From assembly GCF_000002235.5 (NCBI RefSeq), contig NW_022145553.1:433501-497500 (forward strand): 64,000 bases of DNA, written 5' to 3'. Position numbers and translations under genes: made by a program. The DNA is from Strongylocentrotus purpuratus (taxonomy: Eukaryota > Echinodermata > Echinoidea > Camarodonta > Strongylocentrotidae). The stretch's first letter is position 1. Each line of letters begins with the position of its first letter. The notes under the pieces are model-generated. The model was not told the DNA's origin. It saw nothing but the letters and a program-made list of their open reading frames with translations, and searched no databases. Shown piece after piece: positions 11,801 through 23,800 of the stretch.

Positions 11801-14800
11801 TTCTTTTCCCTACAGATCAAATGATATTCAGCTTGTTCGATCTTGCCAAGGTAGGATAAACAGGTGTTATTGTGGTAATCAATCTTTACATTTCCATCTG
11901 CAAATTAACAAAGTAAGAATAAAAATCAAACGTGCAGGATTTTAACCATCATCCAATGAAACTCGTCAATGCTGTATATCTCAAGGTTATTGCTTAATCA
12001 TGTACTAGTGCCACATTTAGTACTCCAGTTTGTGAATGCCTAAGATTCTCTTCCTCCTGACTTATCAGTATGATATTATCCCTGACAGAGAATCAAGTTT
12101 GTTGGAAGGAAATGTATATTTTTAAATAAATCGTATTGATCTTGATATTAGCCATCATGGAAAATATAAATATTACGAACTGCAACAATGCAGATGTTTG
12201 TGAGAAGCATTGCAGCTACATGTTCGTGAACATTTTCTTTAATTGCTTTTCCTCTCAACAGGCCTCTTATGTGAAAGCGAATGCCTTAGAAGTGATGGAT
12301 ATTGTAGATGTTCTTCATGTTGATCCAAACTATTCAGTCTCTGATGACAAGATGACACTCTTTCTGGTAAGCTGAATCTTCTGTTCTATGTATACATGTA
12401 GTTGAAGCCATATGTATGCTAAAATCATGTTGCAACCTAAATAACTAAAAGTTATTGCATGCAGTTTATTGGATGGCTTTCAGTTTCAGTCAATTGAGTG
12501 TGATACGAGAATATGTTGCTTGAAATGTCCAATATTGTCATAGCGAGAGCAAAATATTCTTATTCTTGTATCACCAAAAAACAAAGCCATACAATATTAT
12601 TATTATCTAAACCAGGCTGACGCTCCGTTGTCAGAAGGGACACCAGTTTTGCACATTGGGTACAGATACCAGCGAAAGTGTTGCTGATTTCCGATAATCA
12701 AGCAATATTGTATTGACAGTTGAAGTTCCCAGATGACAGAGCCATACGAAAACAATATTGATCTGTCATTCGGGTACTGCGTTAAAGAAATTAAATACAT
12801 TGATTTATTGTACCTCTTGAAAGCGTGATCTACAGGTGTAGATAATAATTTGGAATAATACACTTTTATGTATAATTTAAATAAATCTTCTTTTTATGCC
12901 TCCGCCACCGAAGGTGGTGCCGGAGGCATCATGTTTTCGGGTTGTCCGTCCGTACGTCCGTCCGAGTTTGCGATGGTATGCTTGTGTGTTTAGTTTTACG
13001 TATGAGATATCCTTGTGTGTCACTTTAGACTTGTGTGTCTAGCCACACAAGAAAACTATCATATTCAGTGTCTAAGATGTCTGACATGTCATTTCTAATC
13101 AAATAAGATTTAGTCACACAAGAAAAGTTTCTCCCCAAAAAAGGCCCAAAATAAATGTCCAAATTTTAGAGAGGGGTTGTGTCCAAGTAGCCATACGGAA
13201 TAGTGCCATCTACAGTTGACATCCAGGTAGCTAGGTACTATGCGCATCTGCAGTACTTGTGTGTGTGTGTGACTTGTTAGTGTGTAGTATTTGTAAGCAA
13301 AGTAGTAGGCAGTGTATGGCTCTGTGTGTGTGTGTGTGTGTCATGGGTGGATGGTTTTGTGTGTGCAGTGTATATAATACATGTAATGTTTTTTTATGCC
13401 ACACAAGCCTTAATTTTCTTGAATTGGACAGGGGTAGACAATAATGTCGTTCTGCCACACTAGCCTTAATTTTCACGACTTGGACAGAGGTATGTAATAC
13501 ATCTAATGTCTTTCTGCCACACAAGCCCTAATTTTCTTGACTTGGACAGGGGAAGATAATAATGTCTTTCTGACACACAAGCCTTAATTTTCTTGACTTG
13601 GACTGGGGTAGATAATAATGTCTTTCTGCCACACAAGCCTCTATTTTCTTGACTTGGACAGGGGTAGACAATAATGTCTTTCTGCCACACAAGCCTTAAT
13701 TTTCATGACTTGGACTGGGGTAGATAATAATGTGTTTCAGCCACACAAGCCCTAATTTTCTTGACTTGGACAGGGGTAGACAATAATGTGTTTCTGCCAC
13801 ACAAGCCTCAATTTTCTTGACTTGGACAGGGGTAGACAATAATGTCGTTCTGCCACACAAGCCTTATTTTTTTTGACTTGGACAGAGGTATATAATACAT
13901 GTAATGTCTTTCTGCCACACATGCCCTTATTTTCTTGACTTGGACAGGGAAAGTTAATAATGTCTTTCTGACACACAAGCCTTAATTTTCTTGACTTGGA
14001 CTGGAGTAGATAATAATGTCTTTCTGCCACACAAGCCTTAATTTTCATGACTTGGACAGAGGTATATAATACATGTAATGTCTTTCTGCCACACAAGCCC
14101 ATAATTTTGTTGACTTGGACTGGGGTAGATGACAATATCTTTCTGCCACACAAGCCCTAATTTTCTTGACTTGGACAGTGGTACAGGTATATAATACATG
14201 TAATGTTTTTATGCCACACAAGCCTTAATTTTCTTGACTTGGACTGGGGTAGACAATAATGTTTTTCTGCCACACAAGCCTTAATTTTCTTGACTTGGAC
14301 TGGGGTAGATGACAATATCTTTCTGACACACAAGCCTTAATTTTCATGACTTGGACAGAGGTATATAATACATGTAATGTTTTTTTTATGCTACACAAGC
14401 CCTAATTTTCTGGACTTGCACAGGGGTAGACAATAATGTCTTTCTGCCACACAAGCCTTAATTTTCTTGACTTGGACAGGGGTAGACAATAATGTCTTTC
14501 TGCCACACAAGCCCTAATTTTCTTGACTTGGACTGGGGTAGATAATAATGTCTTTCTGACACACAAGCCTTAATTTTCTTGACTTGGACTGGGGTAGATG
14601 ACAATATCTTTCTAGCAACACAAGCCTTAATTTTCTTGACTTGGACTGGGGTAGACAATAATGTCTTTCTGCCACACAAGCCCTAATTTTCTTGACTTGG
14701 ACAGGGGTAGACAATAATGTCTTTCTGTCACACAAGCCTTAATTTTCTTGACTTGGACTGGGGTAGACAATAATGTCTTTCTGCCACACAAGCCCTAATT

Positions 14801-17800
14801 TTCTTGACTTGGACAGGGGTAGATAATAATGTCTTTCTGTCACACAAGCCTTAATTTTCTTGACTTGGACTGGGGTAGACAATAATGTCTTTCTGCCACA
14901 CAAGCCCTAATTTTCTTGACTTGGACAGGGGTAGATAATAATGTCTTTCTGTCACACAAGCCTTAATTTTCTTGACTTGGACTGGGGTAGACAATAATGT
15001 CTTTCTGCCACACAAGCCCTAATTTTCTTGACTTGGACAGGGGAAGATAATAATGTCTTTCTGCCACACGAGCCCTAATTTTGTTGACTTGGACTGGGGT
15101 AGATAATAATGCCTTTCTGCCACACAAGCCCTAATTTTCTTGACTTGGACAGGGGTAGACAATAATGTCTTACTGCCACACAAGCCTTAATTTTCATGAC
15201 TTGGACAGAGGTATATAATACATGTAATGTTTTTCTGCCAAACAAGCCTTAATTTTCTTGACTTGGACAGGGGTATATAATACATGTAATGTCTTACTGC
15301 CACACAAGCCTTAATTTTCATGACTTGGACAGAGGTATATAATACATGTAATGTTTTTCTGCCACACAAGCCTTAATTTTCTTGACTTGGACAGGGGTAG
15401 ACAATAATGTCTTATTGCCACACAAGCCTTAATTTTCATGACTTGGACAGAGGTATATAATACATGTAATGTTTTTCTGCCACACAAGCCTTAATTTTCA
15501 TGACTTGGACAGAGGTATATAATACATGTAATGTTTTTCTGCCACACAAGCCTTAATTTTCTTGACTTGGACAGGGGTAGACAATAATGTCTTACTGCCA
15601 CACTAGCCTTAATTTTCATGACTTGGACAGAGGTATATAATACATGTAATGTTTTTCTGCCACACAAGCCCTAATTTTCTTGACTTGGACAGGGGAAGAT
15701 AATAATGTCTTTCTGCCACACGAGCCCTAATTTTGTTGACTTGGACTGGGGTAGATAATAATGCCTTTCTGCCACACAAGCCCTAATTTTCATGACTTGG
15801 ACAGAGGTATATAATACATGTAATGTCTTTCTGCCACACAAGCCTTAATTTTCTTGACTTGGACAGAGGTATATAATACATGTAATGTGTTTCTGCCACA
15901 CAAGCCCTCGTTTTCTTTACTTGGACAGGGGTAGACAATAATGTCGTTCTGCCACACAAGCCCTCATTTTCTTGACTTGGACAGGGGTAGATAATAATGT
16001 CTTACTGCCACACAAGCCTTAATTTTCATGACTTGGACAGAGGTATATAATACATGTAATGTTTTTCTGCCACACAAGCCTTAATTTTCATGACTTGGAC
16101 AGAGGTATATAATACATGTAATGTTTTTCTGCCACACAAGCCTTGATTTTCTTGACTTGGACAGGGGTAGACAATAATGTCTTACTGCCACACAAGCCTT
16201 AATTTTCTTGACTTGGACAGGGGTATGTAATACATGTAATGTCTTTCTGCCACACAAGCCTTAATTTTCTTGACTTGGACAGAGGTACATACATGTAATG
16301 TTTTTTTATGCCACACAAGCCTTAATTTTCTTGACTTGGACAGGGGTATATAATACATGTAACGTCTTACTGCCACACAAGCCTTAATTTTCGTGACTTG
16401 GACAGAGGTATATAATACATGTAATGTCTTTCTGCCACACAAGCCCTCGTTTTCTTGACTTGGACAGGGGTAGACAATAATGTCTTACTGCCACACAAGC
16501 CTTAATATCCATGACTTGGACAGAGGTATATAATACATGTAATGTATTTCTGCCACACAAGCCCTCGTTTTCTTGACTTGGACAGGGGTAGACAATAATG
16601 TCTTACTGCCACACAAGCCCTAATATCCATGACTTGGACAGAGGTATATAATACATGTAATGTCTTTCTGCCACACAAGCCTTAATTTTCTTGACTTGGA
16701 CAGGGGTATATAATACATGTAATGTCTTACTGCCACACAAGCCTTAATTTTCATGACTTGGACAGAGGTATATAATACATGTAATGTTTTTCTGCCGCAC
16801 AAGCCTTAATTTTCTTGACTTGGACAGGGGTAGACAATAATGTCTTACTGCCACACAAGCCTTAATTTTCTTGACTTGGACAGGGGTATATAATACATGT
16901 AATGTCTTTCTGCCACACAAGCCTTAATTTTTATGACTTGGACAGAGGTATATAATACATGTAATGTTTTTCTGCCACACAAGCCTTAATTTTCTTGACT
17001 TGGACAGGGGTAGACAATAATGTCTTACTGCCACACAAGCCTTAATTTCCTTGACTTGGACAGGGGTATATAATACATGTAATGTCTTTCTGCCACACAA
17101 GCCTTAATTTTCTTGACTTGGACAGAGGTATATAATACATGTAATGTTTTTTTTTATGCCACAGAAGCCTTAATTTTCTTGACTTGGACAGGGGTAGACA
17201 ATAATGTCGTTCTGCCACACAAGCCTTAATTTTCTTGACTTGGACAGAGGTATATAATACATGTAATGTCTTTCTGCCACACATGCCCTTATTTTCTTGA
17301 CTTGGACAGGGAAAGTTAATAATGTCTTTCTGACACACAAGCCTTAATTTTCTTGACTTGGACTGGAGTAGATAATAATGTCTTTCTGCCACACAAGCCT
17401 TAATTTTCATGACTTGGACAGAGGTATATAATACATGTAATGTCTTTCTGCCACACAAGCCCATAATTTTGTTGACTTGGACTGGGGTAGATGACAATAT
17501 CTTTCTGCCACACAAGCCCTAATTTTCTTGACTTGGACAGTGGTACAGGTATATAATACATGTAATGTTTTTATGCCACACAAGCCTTAATTTTCTTGAC
17601 TTGGACTGGGGTAGACAATAATGTTTTTCTGCCACACAAGCCTTAATTTTCTTGACTTGGACTGGGGTAGATGACAATATCTTTCTGACACACAAGCCTT
17701 AATTTTCATGACTTGGACAGAGGTATATAATACATGTAATGTTTTTTTTATGCTACACAAGCCCTAATTTTCTGGACTTGCACAGGGGTAGACAATAATG

Positions 17801-20800
17801 TCTTTCTGCCACACAAGCCCTAATTTTCTTGACTTGGACTGGGGTAGATAATAATGTCTTTCTGACACACAAGCCTTAATTTTCTTGACTTGGACTGGGG
17901 TAGATGACAATATCTTTCTAGCAACACAAGCCTTAATTTTCTTGACTTGGACTGGGGTAGACAATAATGTCTTTCTGCCACACAAGCCCTAATTTTCTTG
18001 ACTTGGACAGGGGTAGATAATAATGTCTTTCTGTCACACAAGCCTTAATTTTCTTGACTTGGACAGGGGTAGACAATAATGTCTTTCTGCCACACAAGCC
18101 CTAATTTTCTTGACTTGGACAGGGGAAGATAATAATGTCTTTCTGCCACACGAGCCCTAATTTTGTTGACTTGGACTGGGGTAGATAATAATGCCTTTCT
18201 GCCACACAAGCCCTAATTTTCTTGACTTGGACAGGGGTAGACAATAATGTCTTACTGCCACACAAGCCTTAATTTTCATGACTTGGACAGAGGTATATAA
18301 TACATGTAATGTTTTTCTGCCAAACAAGCCTTAATTTTCTTGACTTGGACAGGGGTATATAATACATGTAATGTCTTACTGCCACACAAGCCTTAATTTT
18401 CATGACTTGGACAGAGGTATATAATACATGTAATGTTTTTCTGCCACACAAGCCTTAATTTTCTTGACTTGGACAGGGGTAGACAATAATGTCTTATTGC
18501 CACACAAGCCTTAATTTTCATGACTTGGACAGAGGTATATAATACATGTAATGTTTTTCTGCCACACAAGCCTTAATTTTCATGACTTGGACAGGGGTAT
18601 ATAATACATGTAATGTTTTTCTGCCACACAAGCCTTAATTTTCTTGACTTGGACAGGGGTAGACAATAATGTCTTACTGCCACACTAGCCTTAATTTTCA
18701 TGACTTGGACAGAGGTATATAATACATGTAATGTTTTTCTGCCACACAAGCCCTAATTTTCTTGACTTGGACAGGGGAAGATAATAATGTCTTTCTGCCA
18801 CACGAGCCCTAATTTTGTTGACTTGGACTGGGGTAGATAATAATGCCTTTCTGCCACACAAGCCCTAATTTTCATGACTTGGACAGAGGTATATAATACA
18901 TGTAATGTCTTTCTGCCACACAAGCCTTAATTTTCTTGACTTGGACAGAGGTATATAATACATGTAATGTGTTTCTGCCACACAAGCCCTCGTTTTCTTT
19001 ACTTGGACAGGGGTAGACAATAATGTCGTTCTGCCACACAAGCCCTCATTTTCTTGACTTGGACAGGGGTAGATAATAATGTCTTACTGCCACACAAGCC
19101 TTAATTTTCATGACTTGGACAGAGGTATATAATACATGTAATGTTTTTCTGCCACACAAGCCTTAATTTTCATGACTTGGACAGAGGTATATAATACATG
19201 TAATGTTTTTCTGCCACACAAGCCTTGATTTTCTTGACTTGGACAGGGGTAGACAATAATGTCTTACTGCCACACAAGCCTTAATTTTATTGACTTGGAC
19301 AGGGGTATATAATACATGTAATGTCTTTCTGCCACACAAGCCTTAATTTTCTTGACTTGGACAGAGGTACATACATGTAATGTTTTTTTATGCCACACAA
19401 GCCTTAATTTTCTTGACTTGGACAGGGGTATATAATACATGTAACGTCTTACTGCCACACAAGCCTTAATTTTCGTGACTTGGACAGAGGTATATAATAC
19501 ATGTAATGTCTTTCTGCCACACAAGCCCTCGTTTTCTTGACTTGGACAGGGGTAGACAATAATGTCTTACTGCCACACAAGCCTTAATATCCATGACTTG
19601 GACAGAGGTATATAATACATGTAATGTATTTCTGCCACACAAGCCCTCGTTTTCTTGACTTGGACAGGGGTAGACAATAATGTCTTACTGCCACACAAGC
19701 CCTAATATCCATGACTTGGACAGAGGTATATAATACATGTAATGTCTTTCTGCCACACAAGCCTTAATTTTCTTGACTTGGACAGGGGTATATAATACAT
19801 GTAATGTCTTACTGCCACACAAGCCTTAATTTTCATGACTTGGACAGAGGTATATAATACATGTAATGTTTTTCTGCCACACAAGCCTTAATTTTCTTGA
19901 CTTGGACAGGGGTAGACAATAATGTCTTACTGCCACACAAGCCTTAATTTTCTTGACTTGGACAGGGGTATATAATACATGTAATGTCTTTCTGCCACAC
20001 AAGCCTTAATTTTTATGACTTGGACAGAGGTATATAATACATGTAATGTTTTTCTGCCACACAAGCCTTAATTTTCTTGACTTGGACAGGGGTAGACAAT
20101 AATGTCTTACTGCCACACAAGCCTTAATTTCCTTGACTTGGACAGGGGTATATAATACATGTAATGTCTTTCTGCCACACAAGCCTTAATTTTCTTGACT
20201 TGGACAGAGGTATATAATACATGTAATGTTTTTTTTTATGCCACAGAAGCCTTAATTTTCTTGACTTGGACAGGGGTAGATAATAATGTCTTTCTGCCAC
20301 ACAAGCCTTAATTTTCATGACTTGGACAGAGGTATATAATACATGTAATGTTTTTTTATGCCACACAGGCCTTAATTTTCTTGACTTGGACAGAGGTATA
20401 TAATACATGTAATGTTTTTTTTTATGCCACAGAAGCCTTAATTTTCTTGACTTGGACAGGGGTAGATAATAATGTCTTTCTGCCATGACAAGCTCCTTGG
20501 CTTTTCATTGGTTCCTCCACAGCATTGGAATATTATTGCATTACCTGTATTATATGTGTGTGATGTTTCTATTCAATGAGGAAAAAAGATAAATCAATTT
20601 TTTGGTCATTCAAAAGTCACAAATAAATAGTTGTATACTTTTTGGACATCAAGTTTTTTAGGCACACAAGCCTTAATTTTCTTGTCTTGGACAGGGTAGC
20701 TGATCGTCTTTTCTGCCACACAAGCCTCAATTTCCACGACTTAGGCGGGTAAATGATGTGTTTTTGCGGGACACAAGCCTTAATTTTCCTGACTTGGATA

Positions 20801-23800
20801 GAGGTAGACAATAATGTCTTTTGGGCATACAATTTTAAAAACCAGTCTCAACACATATTGTATTAAAAAACACACAAGATGCATTTTCATTTAATTTTAG
20901 ACAAACACACAAGAAGTTGGGAATTAAGACACACAAGTAGTCTTTAGAAGGAAAAAATGAAAAGACACACAAGATACCCCTTTTTTTCAGACACACAAGA
21001 CAAAAATCTCACAAGCATACTGTCGTGAGTAGTACCGTCCGTCCCGTTTGACCGTTATCACAATATCTCAAGAACCATTTAAGATTTAAACTTAAGACTC
21101 GGGAATAGTATTTATCACCATAGGAAGACGATCTGATTAGATTTTGGAGTACGTAGGTCAAAGGTCACAGGTCACAGAGGTCAACTTATGAAATTCCCTG
21201 TATTGAGTTTGTTAGCGCGATATCTCAAGAACCATTTGAGATTTAAACTTTAAACTTAAGGATAGTATGTATCACCATAGGAAGACGATCTGATTAGATT
21301 TTGGAGCACGTATGTCAAAGGTCAAGGGTCACAGAGGTCAACTTATGAAATTCCATACATTGAGAATGTTATCATGATATCTCAAGAACCACTGGAGATT
21401 TAAACTTCAAACTTAGTGATAGTGTGTATCACTATAGGAAAACAATCTGATTAGATTTTGGAGCACGTATGTCAAAGGTCAAGGGTCACAGAGGTCAACT
21501 TATGAAATTCCATACATTGAGATTGTTATCATGATATCTCAAGAACCACTGGAGATTTAAACTTCAAACTTAGTGATAGTGTGTATCACTATAGGAAAAC
21601 AATCTGATTAGATTTTGGAGCACGTAGGTCAAAGGTCAAGGGTCACAGAGGTCAACTTATGAAATTCCATACATTGAGATTGTTATCATGATATCTCAAG
21701 AACCACTGGAGATTTAAACTCCAAACTTGTTTAAATTGCTCTATGGCGGAGGCATCATTTTCGACTGCGCGCAGTCAAAATTCCATCTAGTTTTTTATAA
21801 TTCTTTTATTCATTGAAATATGCACTTGAGTTTTAAAACTAAGTATTACAATGTGAATACGGAATAAGAATTTGTTTAAATATTTGAAAAATTGTTATGA
21901 ATATGTTCTTTCTTTCTGTTATAGTGTGCATGCCTTGGAGGAAATACATGCCTTGTGAGCTATCTGTTGAAAAGAGGTGAGTTGTGTGATCAATGCAAAT
22001 TACTATTTTAACCAGTGTTTGTCAGCATTCTGTGTACACATTTTGGCCCAAATTTCTTGTCTGTAGAAGCACAATAACACTGTTGCAAATTTTACAGAAA
22101 GACACTGAAGACCTAAATACATGAATACTTTTTCTATAAACCTGACCATAATATGTTTGTTTACACGTTTTCAAGACTTAACTTTATTAATGTTGCATTT
22201 TCTGAAGTATATTTACTATCTTGTTTAAGTGAAATATTTGTAATCAAAATGTTGAGTTATACACTACACATATGCTCAAGGATTTATTCACTAAGAAACA
22301 GGGTTAGGGTTATTGTTTGGTTATGTTTAATCCAGCTTTTCATGAAGTTACCAATATTTGGTTAGTTTTAGAATTTGACCACAATTGTTACTGGTGAATT
22401 TACCATAGGACCCTAGAATCATAGTAAGCTCATGTGTTCTTCTTTTTAATATTGTTATGATAGGAGCCGATGTGAAGAGAAGGAATGCACATGGGGACAC
22501 CTGCCTCCATCTTGTGGTGTTTGCAACATCGGGTTCACGACATCCAACCAAACGCCTTGTTGAAATTCTACTCAACAGTGGTAAGACTCCGTATAAAAAT
22601 GTCATCTCGCAGGAGCAAGGGGGGAGGTGAGGGTGAAGGCAACCCACAATTTGTTTTTTTATAATCCTACAAATTCTACATTTTGGAATACCTACAACCA
22701 TTTTTTTTTCCCTTGTATGAAATTTTGTTACACTTTTTTCTCCATATTTTGGAGAATTTCCTGCTTTTGTGTCAGTAAATTTAGTGCAACACCCCCTCCC
22801 CACCCTTTTACATAAGGGTCAGATAATGCATCGGTATTGCAAATCATATTGATGTAACCAATGGATAAATAAGAGAAAGTCCTTTGTTGTGAGAAAATGT
22901 GGGATCCAATTTAAGAATTCAGTGTAAGTGACAAATACCTTGTTTTATCATGGCTTTTGCATGGCAATTTCACTAAAATATGCCCTATGCTTTAATTTGA
23001 AGCTACATGTATATACTTGTAGAATTCTATCATTATTAAACATGTGAGAATTATATGATTACATATATTGTGAACAGGGGCAGATGCGAATGGGCAGAAC
23101 ACTAAAGGGGATACCCCCTTACACATTGCAGCCATGACCAATGATCCAGATATGATTCAGCTTCTATTGCTCTATGGTAAGATAGTAATTTTGTGCATAC
23201 TTTTTTAACAAAGGTTGTTCTTGACAACCTGAAAGCTGGTCCGATGCTTGCCCGACATAGCAACAAGTAAAGTATGCAGACTAGATTCGAGTATAGTGGT
23301 TCATTCATTGATAACAGGTTGATGTAATAACTTCTTAAGTCCCATGGATAGAAACATCCATAAATTTTAATATGTTTATGAACCGGGCTATTTGATAGGG
23401 TGATGTATTGTACTATCTGCATTTTCAGAATGCAAACTTAAAGTCTGTGCTATTTGGAACAAGGCACAATTTTTCAGCCCTATACAAGTATAGTATTGAG
23501 GCCTCATTAAGATTGTTCATAAATTTTATAAGTAGGATGACATGTATGATTTTAGAAATGTTTATAGTGCGGTACAAAAAGAATTATTATTGAAAATCAA
23601 CAAGAATCCCCTAAGCTTTCACTATGAAAAATGGATGCCCTTTCTTTGCTTAAAATTACCAGGTATATTTTTTTTTCTCCCACCTTTCTTTGGTTATATT
23701 CTAAGAGTAATGGCAAATTGAAGTGTGTTCAAAGCCATATGTTAAAAAAAGCGAAATTTAAATTTGCTGTAAATTTACTTTTTCTGAAGTCAGAGATTTC

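Larger units (their letters stand above)
12965..21034. mobile_element. Nested insert of about 8.07 kb with inverted ends and a minisatellite body
   Basis: It interrupts the CCGTCCGT run of copy A. The left end reads CGATGGTATGCTTGTGTG at 12971. The right end, read on -, gives CGACAGTATGCTTGTG from 21025, matching at 14 of 16 positions, so the insert has short inverted termini. Flanking CCGTCCG on both sides may be a target duplication, but the simple-sequence context makes this ambiguous. The octamer CTTGTGTG / CACACAAG is dispersed through both non-array flanks (12977-13120 and 20870-21015) and is also in every minisatellite unit. No transposase frame was found. Confidence 0.6.
12891..21795. 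mobile_element. Helitron/HINE-like repeat, copy A, split by an 8-kb insert
   Basis: The left end (TTTTTATGCCTCCGCCACC...GGAGGCATCATG) and right end (GGAGGCATCATTTTCGACTGC...CATCTAGTTTTT) match the two ends of copy C (47190-48602) in inverse orientation. After the left end comes a run of CCGTCCGT words. After the insert the same run resumes, followed by four exact-length 157-bp tandem units (unit starts at 21063, 21220, 21377, 21534; fifth start 21691). Both termini form hairpins. The family has no coding capacity. Its layout of terminal hairpins, a tandem core and no clear target duplication resembles non-autonomous Helentron/HINE or 'pearl' elements; that label is inference. Without the insert the copy would be about 835 bp. 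Confidence 0.7.

Noticed and set aside
13397-20485. CRISPR-like regular repeat pattern
   Set aside because: The repeats are directly contiguous without unique spacers, the DNA is clearly animal (introns, SINEs, LINEs), and there are no cas-like genes.
13466-20486. Many - strand open frames with M-C-G-R-K-T-L and V-Q-V-K-K-I-K-A repeats
   Set aside because: They are translations of the minisatellite. The unit is 56 or 62 bp, so each unit changes frame, and all frames happen to lack stops for a while. No start context, splice logic or domain is present.
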